Of a DNA stretch of 35,949 nucleotides, positions 6,355-13,768 are shown piece after piece (positions within the stretch are counted from its first letter, which is position 1; each line of letters opens with the position of its first letter). The notes beneath the pieces are model-generated. The model was not told where the DNA came from. It saw only the letters and a list, made by a program, of their open reading frames with translations, and searched no databases. A program made the translations under genes and the position numbers. Source of the DNA: Lachnospiraceae bacterium (GTDB lineage Bacteria; Bacillota; Clostridia; Lachnospirales; Lachnospiraceae); assembly GCA_017624115.1 (NCBI GenBank), contig JAGANQ010000073.1, positions 1-35,949 of the forward strand, read 5' to 3'.

Positions 6355-7380
6355 ATGAACGCAGAAATACTTCGAAGCTTTTTGCCGGATTTTAAGGAAA
6401 AACTGGTGTTGAATGCTTTTTATAGGGATGGGGAATGCTATAGTGTACTGGCGATGCTTGCTAAGAGAGAGGACAAGCTGTGCCTGTGGGAAATCCGTGG
6501 CATGAGTGAGGAGGAGACAGAGAGGCACACCAGACGTTATCGCAGACCTGCGACAAACAGACAGGCACAGAAGGAGGGCCTTCGTGGTGGAAATGACCTG
6601 AGAATCCGGGAGCTTGAGCTTGACGGACAGCATCTGTCCGTGTCATCAGCGACGGGAACCTGTCTGGGAGAAGGCTGCAATGAGCAGGAGCGGGTGCTGT
6701 TTCTTTGTCTGCTGCAAAATGGTGTCAGACTGGGAGAACTGGAGCAGACGCCTTTTGAAAGGCTGACGATAAACTGCTATGAGATGCAGGAACAGGAATT
6801 TCCACAGGTAAATACTGAGGCAGACGGATTCGACATTGTGCTGAAGCTTGAGGCACAGCATATTCCGGTGGCAGTTAATAAAAAGCTGCATTTGCAGACC
6901 GGCACATATGCAAAGCCCCGCATGGTGAGGGTAAAGAAAGAAGAGGAAGTCAGGCTTTATATTCATGGTGTCAGCTTTTATGATGTCTGGGAGGACGCAA
7001 AGACGCGGTTTGAGGACAAACGGTATACAGAGCGGTTTTCGGCTGAGGAGATTAAGAACATAAAGCAGCAGTACATAGATTCCCTGCCGGATATCTGCCC
7101 ACAGGGCAGCGTAATTCCGATAATAGAATATGAGAGTGATAAGGATTACCAGATGCAGTTTTACAGTCAGGATTATCTGCGAAGGGTACCGGAAAACAAA
7201 TCCTCAACGGCATTTCTGATGATGCGTCCCGACGAAAAAACAGGACCAATGGGTTATAAAAACTATGCGTGTGTACTTGAAGCAGTGGAAAAAGGCTTTG
7301 AGGGCGAGCTGGCGGTGGAGCTTTTCACGTATTACCGCTGGATACCGGGAAAGTCGGTACATTGTGAGAAAATATGTTGA
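6355..7380 (+). CDS. Protein of unknown function (341 aa)
   Basis: No recognised family. A soluble protein without signal peptide or membrane segments, with an acidic and aromatic middle. Notable segments are DGFDIVLKLEAQHIPVAVNK, VRLYIHGVSFYDVWEDAKTR, QQYIDSLPDICPQGSVIP and the end VELFTYYRWIPGKSVHCEKI. The beta-rich N-terminal half and helical middle suggest two domains. GGAGGG ends 5 nt before ATG 6355; an in-frame start at 6322 would overlap the phosphatase and lacks a good site. It lies between a tyrosine phosphatase and an acyltransferase with short gaps, so it is probably co-transcribed. Function cannot be stated. Confidence 0.7.
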   Translation: MNAEILRSFLPDFKEKLVLNAFYRDGECYSVLAMLAKREDKLCLWEIRGMSEEETERHTRRYRRPATNRQAQKEGLRGGNDLRIRELELDGQHLSVSSATGTCLGEGCNEQERVLFLCLLQNGVRLGELEQTPFERLTINCYEMQEQEFPQVNTEADGFDIVLKLEAQHIPVAVNKKLHLQTGTYAKPRMVRVKKEEEVRLYIHGVSFYDVWEDAKTRFEDKRYTERFSAEEIKNIKQQYIDSLPDICPQGSVIPIIEYESDKDYQMQFYSQDYLRRVPENKSSTAFLMMRPDEKTGPMGYKNYACVLEAVEKGFEGELAVELFTYYRWIPGKSVHCEKIC

Positions 7381-7395
7381 CAGGAGAACAGAAAA

Positions 7396-8679
7396 ATGGC
7401 AGGAAAACGGGGAAAGGAACTGAGATGGCATAAGCTGGATAACACGGCGAAGATTTATCCGGTGATTACGAATAATCATCTGAGCGGCGTGTACCGGATT
7501 TCGGCGACTCTTTTTGAGGATATTGATCCGGGGCTCCTTAAGCAGACCTTGAATCGCATATTGCCGTGGTTTGAAGGCTTTCAGGTACGCTTAAGAAGAG
7601 GTGTCTTCTGGTATTACTTTGAAACAAATAAAAAGGAGCCGATGATTAAGGAAGAGACTGCCTATCCATGCCGTTATATGGAGCCGTATGCCAATAATCA
7701 GTTTCTGTTTCGTGTGAGCTATTATCATAAGAGAATCAATCTGGAGGTATTTCATGCGCTGACAGACGGGTATGGGGCGATTAATTTTATGCGAGAGTTG
7801 GTTTGTCAGTATATCAGGCTTGCACATCCGCAGAATTTTGCAGGACAGGAGGAACCGCTTCCTGCGACTTCTTTTAATATGGAAGACAGCTATGTGAAGT
7901 ATTACAGGCAGAAGAAGGTCAGTGGCTACAGCCATATACATGCGTATCAGCTGCGGGGCGAGGTGCTTCCGGCTGCCATGCTGGGTGTAATTCACGGCTA
8001 TGTGAAGGTGGAGGAGATAAAACGTGTGTCAAAGGGCTACGGTGTGAGTATTACACAGTATCTGACGGCGGCGCTTATCTGGAGTATTTACAAGGAATAT
8101 CTGCATAACCAGCCGTCACGGATGCCAATCCGCATCAATGTTCCGGTTAATCTGCGCTCGATGTTCCCGTCCACAACAACGAGAAATTTTTTTGCCGTTA
8201 TTTTTGCAGCTATGATGGTGAGCAAAGAGGATTACAGCTTTGAGGAGATTCTGTGGCTGGTGAAGGAGGAATTTGAAAAATATCTGACAGAGGAGCATTT
8301 GTCAGAGCTGATATCCTACAATGTATCAAATGAACAAAATATTTTTATAAGGCTGATTCCCCTGTTTGTAAAAAACCTGGGTGTGAAGCTGATTTACAGG
8401 CGCTCCTCCAGAGCATTTACTGCTACGGTTTCAAACTGCGGGGCAATTCAGGTGGGCAGCGAATATGAACCTTACATTGAGCGGTTTCATATGATTATGG
8501 GGGCGTCCAGAAAGCAGCCTCTGAAATGTGTGGTATGCTCCTACAAAGACGAGCTGGTTTTCACATTCAGCAGTGTGTTTACGGACAGCGGACTGGAGCG
8601 TGTGTTCTGCAAGCGTCTTACGCTGGATGGAATACAGGTGACAATAGAGAGTAACGGGGTGTATGATGAAAAAATGTAA
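7396..8679 (+). CDS. Condensation-fold acyltransferase, alcohol acetyltransferase-like (427 aa)
   Basis: Probable CoA-dependent acyltransferase of the chloramphenicol-acetyltransferase/condensation superfamily. The key motif FHALTDGYGAINF holds His120 and the D-G pair of the H-x3-DG active site; H-x3-DG is the conserved core, and one His of the HH pair is replaced by Phe. Later segments with the family look are RINVPVNLRSMFPSTTTRNF, matching the N-x-R-x5-F region, and the SNCGAIQVG stretch near residue 350, comparable to SNLG-type motifs. The length is normal. A GGAGAA site precedes the ATG. It overlaps the next gene by 17 nt, implying translational coupling with the zinc-ribbon membrane protein and then the hydrolase. 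The acyl donor and acceptor are unknown; esters or lipids are candidates. Confidence 0.75.
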   Translation: MAGKRGKELRWHKLDNTAKIYPVITNNHLSGVYRISATLFEDIDPGLLKQTLNRILPWFEGFQVRLRRGVFWYYFETNKKEPMIKEETAYPCRYMEPYANNQFLFRVSYYHKRINLEVFHALTDGYGAINFMRELVCQYIRLAHPQNFAGQEEPLPATSFNMEDSYVKYYRQKKVSGYSHIHAYQLRGEVLPAAMLGVIHGYVKVEEIKRVSKGYGVSITQYLTAALIWSIYKEYLHNQPSRMPIRINVPVNLRSMFPSTTTRNFFAVIFAAMMVSKEDYSFEEILWLVKEEFEKYLTEEHLSELISYNVSNEQNIFIRLIPLFVKNLGVKLIYRRSSRAFTATVSNCGAIQVGSEYEPYIERFHMIMGASRKQPLKCVVCSYKDELVFTFSSVFTDSGLERVFCKRLTLDGIQVTIESNGVYDEKM

Positions 8680-9334
8680 GCAATGCAAGGTGTACATCGC
8701 AGATAATGAATTGGTCTGCCCGCTCTGCCAGACAGTGCTGGAAACAGTCTCGGAGCCGGTCAGAGAAGCGATGTATCCGGTAATCGAGTTTAATCCGCAT
8801 AAATATAATCTGATTACACGGCTGATTTTGTTTTGTTCCGTGGTGCTGGGGCTGGTACTGATTGGGGTAAATGCTGCCACATATGATGGCATCTGGTGGT
8901 CGTTAATCAGCACAGGCTTAATGGTGTATCTGTGGATAACAATGCTGTTTTCCATAGAGCGTTATGCTAATCCGGCGCTGAAGATTCTGGTACAGACACT
9001 GGCGGCACAGGCACTGTGCCTGTGGGCAGACTGGGTACTGGGGTACCGCGGCTGGGCGGTAAACTATGCGGTGCCCGCGATTGTTCTGGTGGCAAACGGT
9101 GCGACACTGGTGCTGCAGTTTATTAATTTTATGAACTGGCAGAGCTATATTTTATTTCAGCTTGAATACCTTGGCTTTAGCATCATACTGGGTATTTTGT
9201 ACGGAGTGGGAATTATTACCAGACCGTTTCTTGCATTTACGGCGATTTTTGTATCCATACTGATTTTTGCAGGAACGATGATATTTGGCGATAAAAAAGC
9301 GAAGAGTGAAGTCAAGCGCAGATTTCATATATAA
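8663..9334 (+). CDS. Zinc-ribbon, multi-pass membrane protein, DUF6320-like (223 aa)
   Basis: The N-terminus has two paired cysteines (KKCKQCKVY at residues 4-7 and LVCPLCQTV near residue 20), a rubredoxin-like zinc ribbon on the cytoplasmic side. From about residue 48 there are six or so hydrophobic helices: around LITRLILFCSVVLGLVLIG, GIWWSLISTGLMVYLWITML, ALKILVQTLAAQALCLWADW, YAVPAIVLVANGATLVLQFI, LEYLGFSIILGILYGVGII and FLAFTAIFVSILIFAGTMI. It ends with a basic tail KKAKSEVKRRFHI. The layout resembles the DUF6320 family that I recall beside acyltransferases in Lachnospiraceae. The start overlaps the acyltransferase end. Scaffold, anchor or transporter partner for the flanking enzymes is an inference. 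Confidence 0.75.
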   Translation: MMKKCKQCKVYIADNELVCPLCQTVLETVSEPVREAMYPVIEFNPHKYNLITRLILFCSVVLGLVLIGVNAATYDGIWWSLISTGLMVYLWITMLFSIERYANPALKILVQTLAAQALCLWADWVLGYRGWAVNYAVPAIVLVANGATLVLQFINFMNWQSYILFQLEYLGFSIILGILYGVGIITRPFLAFTAIFVSILIFAGTMIFGDKKAKSEVKRRFHI

Positions 9335-9352
9335 AAATAAAGAGGGAATGAC

Positions 9353-10318
9353 ATGTGTGCGCAGATTAAAAATACGGTAGAAAAGTATCGGCAAAGGAAA
9401 ATGAAAAGGGATGCCAGCGTGACAGGGGTTGTTATGCGTCAGTTACTCACGGACATTACCGGGACTGCGGCTGGGCATAAGCTGCAGAATGGGGAGTACC
9501 GAAAGCATCCGGTCGAGCCGGAATGGCATTGCCCTCGGGGCTTTAAGAGGGAAATGATTGAGAGGGAGCATTATGTCATGGAATACCTGTCGCCGGAAAC
9601 GGTACAGGATAAACGGGTGATTCTGCAGCTCCATGGCGGCGGCTATATTGGACCCATGAAAAATATTTACCGCAGATTTTCCGTGCTTTACAGCAAGGCG
9701 TTGGGCAGGGGGAGGGTACTCACTATTGATTACCGTGTGGCACCGGAGCATCCTTTTCCGGCGGCACTGGAGGATGCTGCTGATGCGTATGACTGGCTGT
9801 CAGCACATTATCCGGCGGAAAATATTATAATTGCAGGAGATTCGGCGGGCGGCGGGCTTGCGCTTGCACTCTGCCATTATCTTAAAGATAAGAAAAAGGA
9901 ATTGCCGGCAGGGCTTATTCTGATGTCTCCATGGACGGACTTGACATGCTCAGGAGAATCTTATACGGAGAATTATGAGAAGGATCCGCTGTTTGGCAGG
10001 ACGGAGGACAGTATGCTCTATAATAAGGATTATATAGGTGAAAATGACCCGCACAATCCTTATATTTCACCGCTGTTTGGCAGCTTTGAAGGTTTTCCGC
10101 CAATGCTTGTGCAGGTGGGAAGCTATGAGATGCTGTTAAGTGACAGTCTCTCTGTAGAGAAGAAGGTGAAGGGAGCAGGCGGCAAAATACGCTGTACAGT
10201 ATATGAGGGAATGTTCCATGTGTTTCAGATGGCGAGGGACATGCTGCCGGAATCCCGCCATGCCTGGCAGGAAATCCGGGACTACCTGGATTTTATGAAA
10301 AAAGTAATTGACTTTTAG
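9353..10318 (+). CDS. Alpha/beta hydrolase, HSL-type esterase (321 aa)
   Basis: Carboxylesterase-like hydrolase of the hormone-sensitive-lipase group. The oxyanion-hole motif HGGGY (residues 94-98), the nucleophile elbow GDSAGGG (Ser164), an acid in LLSDS (Asp264) and catalytic His289 in GMFHVFQ are all visible, as is DYRVAPEHPFPAALED, a hallmark of the group. No signal peptide, so cytoplasmic. The length is typical (about 310-320 aa). It starts 18 bp after the zinc-ribbon membrane protein, completing a three-gene set with the acyltransferase: one enzyme that could form esters and one that could cleave them. The trpD leader promoter overlaps its last codons. Substrate unknown. Confidence 0.9.
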   Translation: MCAQIKNTVEKYRQRKMKRDASVTGVVMRQLLTDITGTAAGHKLQNGEYRKHPVEPEWHCPRGFKREMIEREHYVMEYLSPETVQDKRVILQLHGGGYIGPMKNIYRRFSVLYSKALGRGRVLTIDYRVAPEHPFPAALEDAADAYDWLSAHYPAENIIIAGDSAGGGLALALCHYLKDKKKELPAGLILMSPWTDLTCSGESYTENYEKDPLFGRTEDSMLYNKDYIGENDPHNPYISPLFGSFEGFPPMLVQVGSYEMLLSDSLSVEKKVKGAGGKIRCTVYEGMFHVFQMARDMLPESRHAWQEIRDYLDFMKKVIDF

Positions 10319-10335
10319 CGAAGAAGTGATATAAT
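10308..10335 (+). promoter_or_regulatory. Promoter of the trpD T-box leader
   Basis: TTGACT (10308-10313), 16-bp spacer, TATAAT (10330-10335). The -35 box overlaps the last codons of the hydrolase gene. Transcription would begin near 10342 and enter the T-box. Confidence 0.7.
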
Positions 10336-10341
10336 CAGAAA

Positions 10342-10620
10342 AAAAGAACCGATGATTAAGAAGAGTATGTAGTATCAGGAAGCGCAGAGAACTGTCGGCT
10401 GGTGCGAGACAGTGTGGTGGGTATTACAGAATGGACTTATGAGGGCAGGCGAAAGGCATGATGCTTAGTAGTACCTGACGGGATTTCCGCCCGTTATCAA
10501 GGGAACATACATGATGGTGTATGAAGGAGTGAGTATACAGTGCAGGTGTATACTAATATGGGTGGTACCGCAGAAGCAAAGGCTTTTGTCCCAGCGTAGC
10601 TGAGACAAAAGCCTTTTTTA
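10342..10620 (+). promoter_or_regulatory. T-box riboswitch, tRNA-Trp specific
   Basis: Leader RNA that senses uncharged tRNA-Trp and allows readthrough into trpD. The conserved T-box is visible as GGGTGGTACCGCAG at 10560-10573. Stem I carries the AGTA loop-E element near 10345-10375, the apical GGTGCGA-type loop near 10400 and the specifier region GAA-TGG-AC at 10429-10436, giving codon UGG (Trp) at 10432-10434. The terminator is a 13-bp stem, AAAGGCTTTTGTC (10578-10590) with GACAAAAGCCTTT (10604-10616), then a T-run; the antiterminator would pair the T-box region with its 5' half. The downstream gene being trpD agrees with the Trp specifier. Confidence 0.93.
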
Positions 10621-10658
10621 TATCATAGGAAAGTTCTTTGAACTTCCCTATGATATAA
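10619..10658. repeat. Long near-perfect palindrome after the T-box terminator
   Basis: TATATCATAGG and CCTATGATATA flank an inner AAGTTC / GAACTT, giving a hairpin of about 17 bp with one mismatch zone over a short loop. It lies directly against the T-box terminator T-run and before the 61-bp dispersed repeat, so it may belong to an inserted palindromic element. Confidence 0.7.
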
Positions 10659-10672
10659 AAAACGCTCCGCTA

Positions 10673-10733
10673 GGGATGAGCACTCGCACAAGATGAAAAT
10701 GTCAGCTAAAGCTGACCGTGCTCGGCTCGCAAA
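10673..10733. repeat. Dispersed palindromic repeat, copy 1 (61 bp)
   Basis: 56 of 61 bases match copy 2 at 23264-23324, without gaps. The core GTCAGCTAAAGCTGAC is a perfect hairpin, and in this copy outer GAGCAC / GTGCTC arms could nest around it. It lies between the T-box terminator and trpD. Confidence 0.85.
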
Positions 10734-10752
10734 GCGGACTTGTCCGCTTTGT
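10731..10752 (+). terminator. Hairpin in the trpD leader, possible second terminator
   Basis: AAAGCGGAC-TT-GTCCGCTTT is a perfect 9-bp stem with a 2-nt loop, followed by GTTCT, a poor T-tract. It lies about 70 bp before the trpD start and could reduce expression further; it may simply be the tail of the palindromic repeat. Confidence 0.4.
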
Positions 10753-10820
10753 TCTATCATACTTACCCATATCGAACTGCCGGAACGGTTCTGATATTTT
10801 TCTGAAAGGAGAACAATATT

Positions 10821-11831
10821 ATGAAAGAGGCAATCAAAAAGATATCGGAAGGACAGTCATTAACAGTAGAAGAGGCAAAGGCAGCAACCATGGAGCTGCT
10901 GAGCGGAGAGGCAACACAGGCGCAGATTGGTGCATATCTGACCGCCCTGAGAATGAAGGGTGAGACATTGGAGGAGATTATCGGTTCCGCTATGGTGCTC
11001 CGTGATAAGGCAGAACACATTACACCGAAGGTAGAGAATTACATTGATTTTGTAGGAACAGGCGGAGATGGCTCCAACAGCTTTAATATCTCTACGACAG
11101 CAGCATTTGTCTGTGCAGGAGCAGGGCTGCCGGTGGCAAAGCATGGCAACCGTGCGATTTCCAGTAAGAGTGGTGCGGGCGATTGCCTGGAGGCATTGGG
11201 AATTAACATTATGGCAGAGCCGGAGAAAGTGGAAAGGGAAGTTGAAGAGGTAGGCATCGGATTTATGTTTGCTCCGACCTTTAATAAGAGCATGCGTTAT
11301 GTCGGTCAGGCGAGAGCTGAGATGGGAATTCGTTCTATCTTTAATATTCTTGGACCGTTAGCAAATCCTTCCGGCGCTAAAAGGCAGCTAATCGGTGTCT
11401 ACAGCCCGAAGCTGACAGAAACGATTGCTAAGGCATTGCCAGAGCTCGGGGTAGAACGCGCACTGGTAGTCAGCTCTGTGAATGGAATGGATGAGATTTC
11501 CACTGCGGAGGATACACAGATTTCTGAGCTGAGGGATGGAAAAGTCGTGACTTACACAGTGACACCGGAGCAGTATGGATTTAAACGGGTGAGTACGCAG
11601 GAGCTTAAGGGCGCAGACGGAGCCGGTAATGCGGAAATTACGAAAGCAATCCTGTCCGGTAAGGATAAGGGAGCAAAGCGTGATATTGTTCTCTTGAATG
11701 CCGGAGCGGCACTTTACATCAGCGGTGTGGCAGAAAGTGTGGAAGCAGGCATAAAAATAGCAGAAGAAACGATTGACAGCGGGAGGGCGATGGAGAAATT
11801 AGAGTCTTTAGTTGAATTTTCGAATAAATAG
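10821..11831 (+). CDS. trpD: Anthranilate phosphoribosyltransferase (336 aa)
   Basis: Tryptophan pathway enzyme that transfers phosphoribosyl from PRPP to anthranilate, in the cytoplasm. Family motifs are clear: DFVGTGGDGSNSFNISTTAA near residues 75-94 (PRPP-binding GTGGD and NIST), KHGNRAISSKSGAGDCLEAL near 107-126, and GPLANPSGAKRQ near 178. An N-terminal helical domain precedes them. The length is normal. GAAAGGAG precedes the ATG. It is preceded by a tRNA-Trp T-box, and no other trp gene is adjacent: the next gene is rimO. It therefore appears to be a solitary trpD under its own tryptophan control. Confidence 0.97.
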   Translation: MKEAIKKISEGQSLTVEEAKAATMELLSGEATQAQIGAYLTALRMKGETLEEIIGSAMVLRDKAEHITPKVENYIDFVGTGGDGSNSFNISTTAAFVCAGAGLPVAKHGNRAISSKSGAGDCLEALGINIMAEPEKVEREVEEVGIGFMFAPTFNKSMRYVGQARAEMGIRSIFNILGPLANPSGAKRQLIGVYSPKLTETIAKALPELGVERALVVSSVNGMDEISTAEDTQISELRDGKVVTYTVTPEQYGFKRVSTQELKGADGAGNAEITKAILSGKDKGAKRDIVLLNAGAALYISGVAESVEAGIKIAEETIDSGRAMEKLESLVEFSNK

Positions 11832-11849
11832 TGATAGAATATGTTTGGC

Positions 11850-11880
11850 TGGGGCAAGGGAAGCTTTGCCCCATTACTAA
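11850..11880 (+). terminator. Probable terminator after trpD
   Basis: TGGGGCAA (11850-11857) pairs with TTGCCCCA (11866-11873). The tail TTACTAATTTT is only moderately T-rich, so termination is likely but may be partial before rimO. Confidence 0.5.
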
Positions 11881-11898
11881 TTTTGAGGAGAGCATTGT

Positions 11899-13236
11899 AT
11901 GAAAATACTGTTTGTATCCCTGGGCTGTGACAAGAATCTGGTAGACAGTGAAGTGATGCTGGGACTTTTGCGGGAAGGCGGATTTACCTTTACGGATGAT
12001 GAGACAGAGGCAGAAGTAATTATTATCAATTCCTGCTGTTTCATTAATGATGCCAAGGAAGAAAGCATTAATACGATTATCCAGATGGCAGAGCTTAAGA
12101 AAACAGGGGTTTGCAAGGCATTGATTGTAACGGGATGTCTGGCACAGCGTTACCGTGAGGAGATTAAGACAGAGATACCGGAGGTGGATGGCATTGTAGG
12201 AACATCTGCCTATGATGAGATTCTGAAAATTGTAAATGAGGTACTGGCAGGTGAGAAATCAGAGAGCTTCGAGGATTTGAAGCGTCTGCCTCAGGTGAGT
12301 ACCGGACGTATTCTGACTACGGGCGGATGGTATGGCTATCTGAAAATTGCCGAGGGCTGTAATAAAAACTGCAGCTACTGTATTATTCCGAAAATACGCG
12401 GACCGTACCGCAGTGTTCCGATGGAGGAGCTCCTTCGTCAGGCACAGGAGCTTGCTGATAAGGGTGTGAAGGAGCTGATTCTGGTTGCACAGGAGACGAC
12501 ACTTTACGGCAAAGACTTATATGGAGAGAAGAAGCTGCCGGAGCTTCTTAGGGAGCTGTGTAAATTGTCAGGGATTCAGTGGATTCGCATTCTTTACTGT
12601 TATCCGGAGGAAATCACGAAGGAACTGGTGGAGGTTATAAAGACTGAGAAGAAGATCTGTCATTATCTTGATATTCCGATTCAGCATGCCAGTGACCGTG
12701 TGCTAAAGAGCATGGGCAGAAGAACAAATAAGGCACAGCTTGTATCTATGATTCAGTATCTGAGACAGGAGATACCGGACATCGTGCTGAGGACGACTCT
12801 GATTGCCGGATTCCCAGGCGAGACGGAGGAAGAACATGAGGAAGTCATGGAATTTGTCGATGAGATGGAATTTGACCGCCTTGGTGTATTTTCTTATTCG
12901 CCGGAGGAGGATACCAGAGCAGCCGAGATGGAGAACCAGATTGAGGATGACATCAAGGAGGACTGGCGTGAGGAAATTATGGAGCTTCAGCAGGATATAG
13001 CCTTTGATAAAGCGCAGGCGATGATAGGACGCACGCTGGAGGTACTGATTGAGGGTAAGCTTGCGGATGAAAATGCCTACATGGGAAGAACCTATATGGA
13101 TGCCCCGAATGTAGATGGCTATGTCTTTGTAAATACAGACGAGGAGCTGCTTTCCGGTGATTTTGTGCGTGTGAAGATAACCGGAGCTTTAGACTATGAT
13201 TTGATAGGAGAGATAGATCATGAATTTACCAAATAA
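11899..13236 (+). CDS. rimO: Ribosomal protein S12 methylthiotransferase RimO (445 aa)
   Basis: Radical-SAM enzyme that methylthiolates an aspartate of ribosomal protein S12 using two 4Fe-4S clusters. The N-terminal domain has the three cluster cysteines (SLGCDKN, INSCC, TGCLAQ). The radical-SAM C-x3-C-x2-C motif is GCNKNCSYCIIPKIRGPYRS. The C-terminal TRAM domain covers about residues 375-440. IRILYCYPEEI and HYLDIPIQHASDRVL are RimO-type rather than MiaB-type signatures. GAGGAGA precedes the ATG. Its end overlaps pgsA by 17 nt, so rimO, pgsA and cinA look like one coupled operon. Confidence 0.96.
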   Translation: MKILFVSLGCDKNLVDSEVMLGLLREGGFTFTDDETEAEVIIINSCCFINDAKEESINTIIQMAELKKTGVCKALIVTGCLAQRYREEIKTEIPEVDGIVGTSAYDEILKIVNEVLAGEKSESFEDLKRLPQVSTGRILTTGGWYGYLKIAEGCNKNCSYCIIPKIRGPYRSVPMEELLRQAQELADKGVKELILVAQETTLYGKDLYGEKKLPELLRELCKLSGIQWIRILYCYPEEITKELVEVIKTEKKICHYLDIPIQHASDRVLKSMGRRTNKAQLVSMIQYLRQEIPDIVLRTTLIAGFPGETEEEHEEVMEFVDEMEFDRLGVFSYSPEEDTRAAEMENQIEDDIKEDWREEIMELQQDIAFDKAQAMIGRTLEVLIEGKLADENAYMGRTYMDAPNVDGYVFVNTDEELLSGDFVRVKITGALDYDLIGEIDHEFTK

Positions 13237-13768
13237 ACTTACGATTCTCAGAGTATGTATGATACCGTTTTTTGTATTTTTTATGATGGCAGATTATATT
13301 GGAGCGGCTTCGAAATGGGTGGCGTTGGCGATTTTTGTGATTGCCAGCCTGACTGATCTGCTGGACGGCAAGATTGCCAGAAAATATAATCTGGTTACAA
13401 ATTTCGGGAAATTTATGGATCCGCTTGCCGATAAGCTTCTGGTGTGTTCTGCTTTAATCTGCTTTGTAGAGCTTCAGGCACTTCCGGCGTGGATGGTGAT
13501 TATTATTATCAGCCGGGAATTTATCATCAACGGCTTTCGCCTGATTGCTGCTGACAACGGTATCGTTATCGCAGCCAGCTACTGGGGCAAGTTCAAGACG
13601 GTATTCCAGATGGTGATGATTATTCTGCTGATTGCTGATTTGCCGTTTGCCTGGATGGACATAATAGAGACGGCTATTATTTATATTGCACTGATACTGA
13701 CCGTTGTTTCACTGGCAGATTATCTGATGAAAAATAAAGGTGTCTTAAGAGAAGGGAGCCAGAAATAA
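13220..13768 (+). CDS. pgsA: CDP-diacylglycerol-glycerol-3-phosphate phosphatidyltransferase (182 aa)
   Basis: Integral membrane enzyme that makes phosphatidylglycerol phosphate. The CDP-alcohol phosphotransferase signature D-x2-DG-x2-AR-x8-G-x3-D-x3-D is complete, from Asp46 to Asp71 (segment DLLDGKIARKYN then NFGKFMDPLADK). About five to six hydrophobic helices surround it, including residues 8-25, 32-46, 75-90 and 155-172. The length is typical. It overlaps rimO upstream, and its TAA shares a base with the cinA ATG. This pgsA-cinA-recA order is common in Firmicutes. Confidence 0.95.
   Translation: MNLPNKLTILRVCMIPFFVFFMMADYIGAASKWVALAIFVIASLTDLLDGKIARKYNLVTNFGKFMDPLADKLLVCSALICFVELQALPAWMVIIIISREFIINGFRLIAADNGIVIAASYWGKFKTVFQMVMIILLIADLPFAWMDIIETAIIYIALILTVVSLADYLMKNKGVLREGSQK

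Noticed and set aside
10718..10963. An 81-aa forward frame between the T-box and trpD
   Set aside because: It starts inside the dispersed repeat, has no ribosome binding site and overlaps trpD in another phase.
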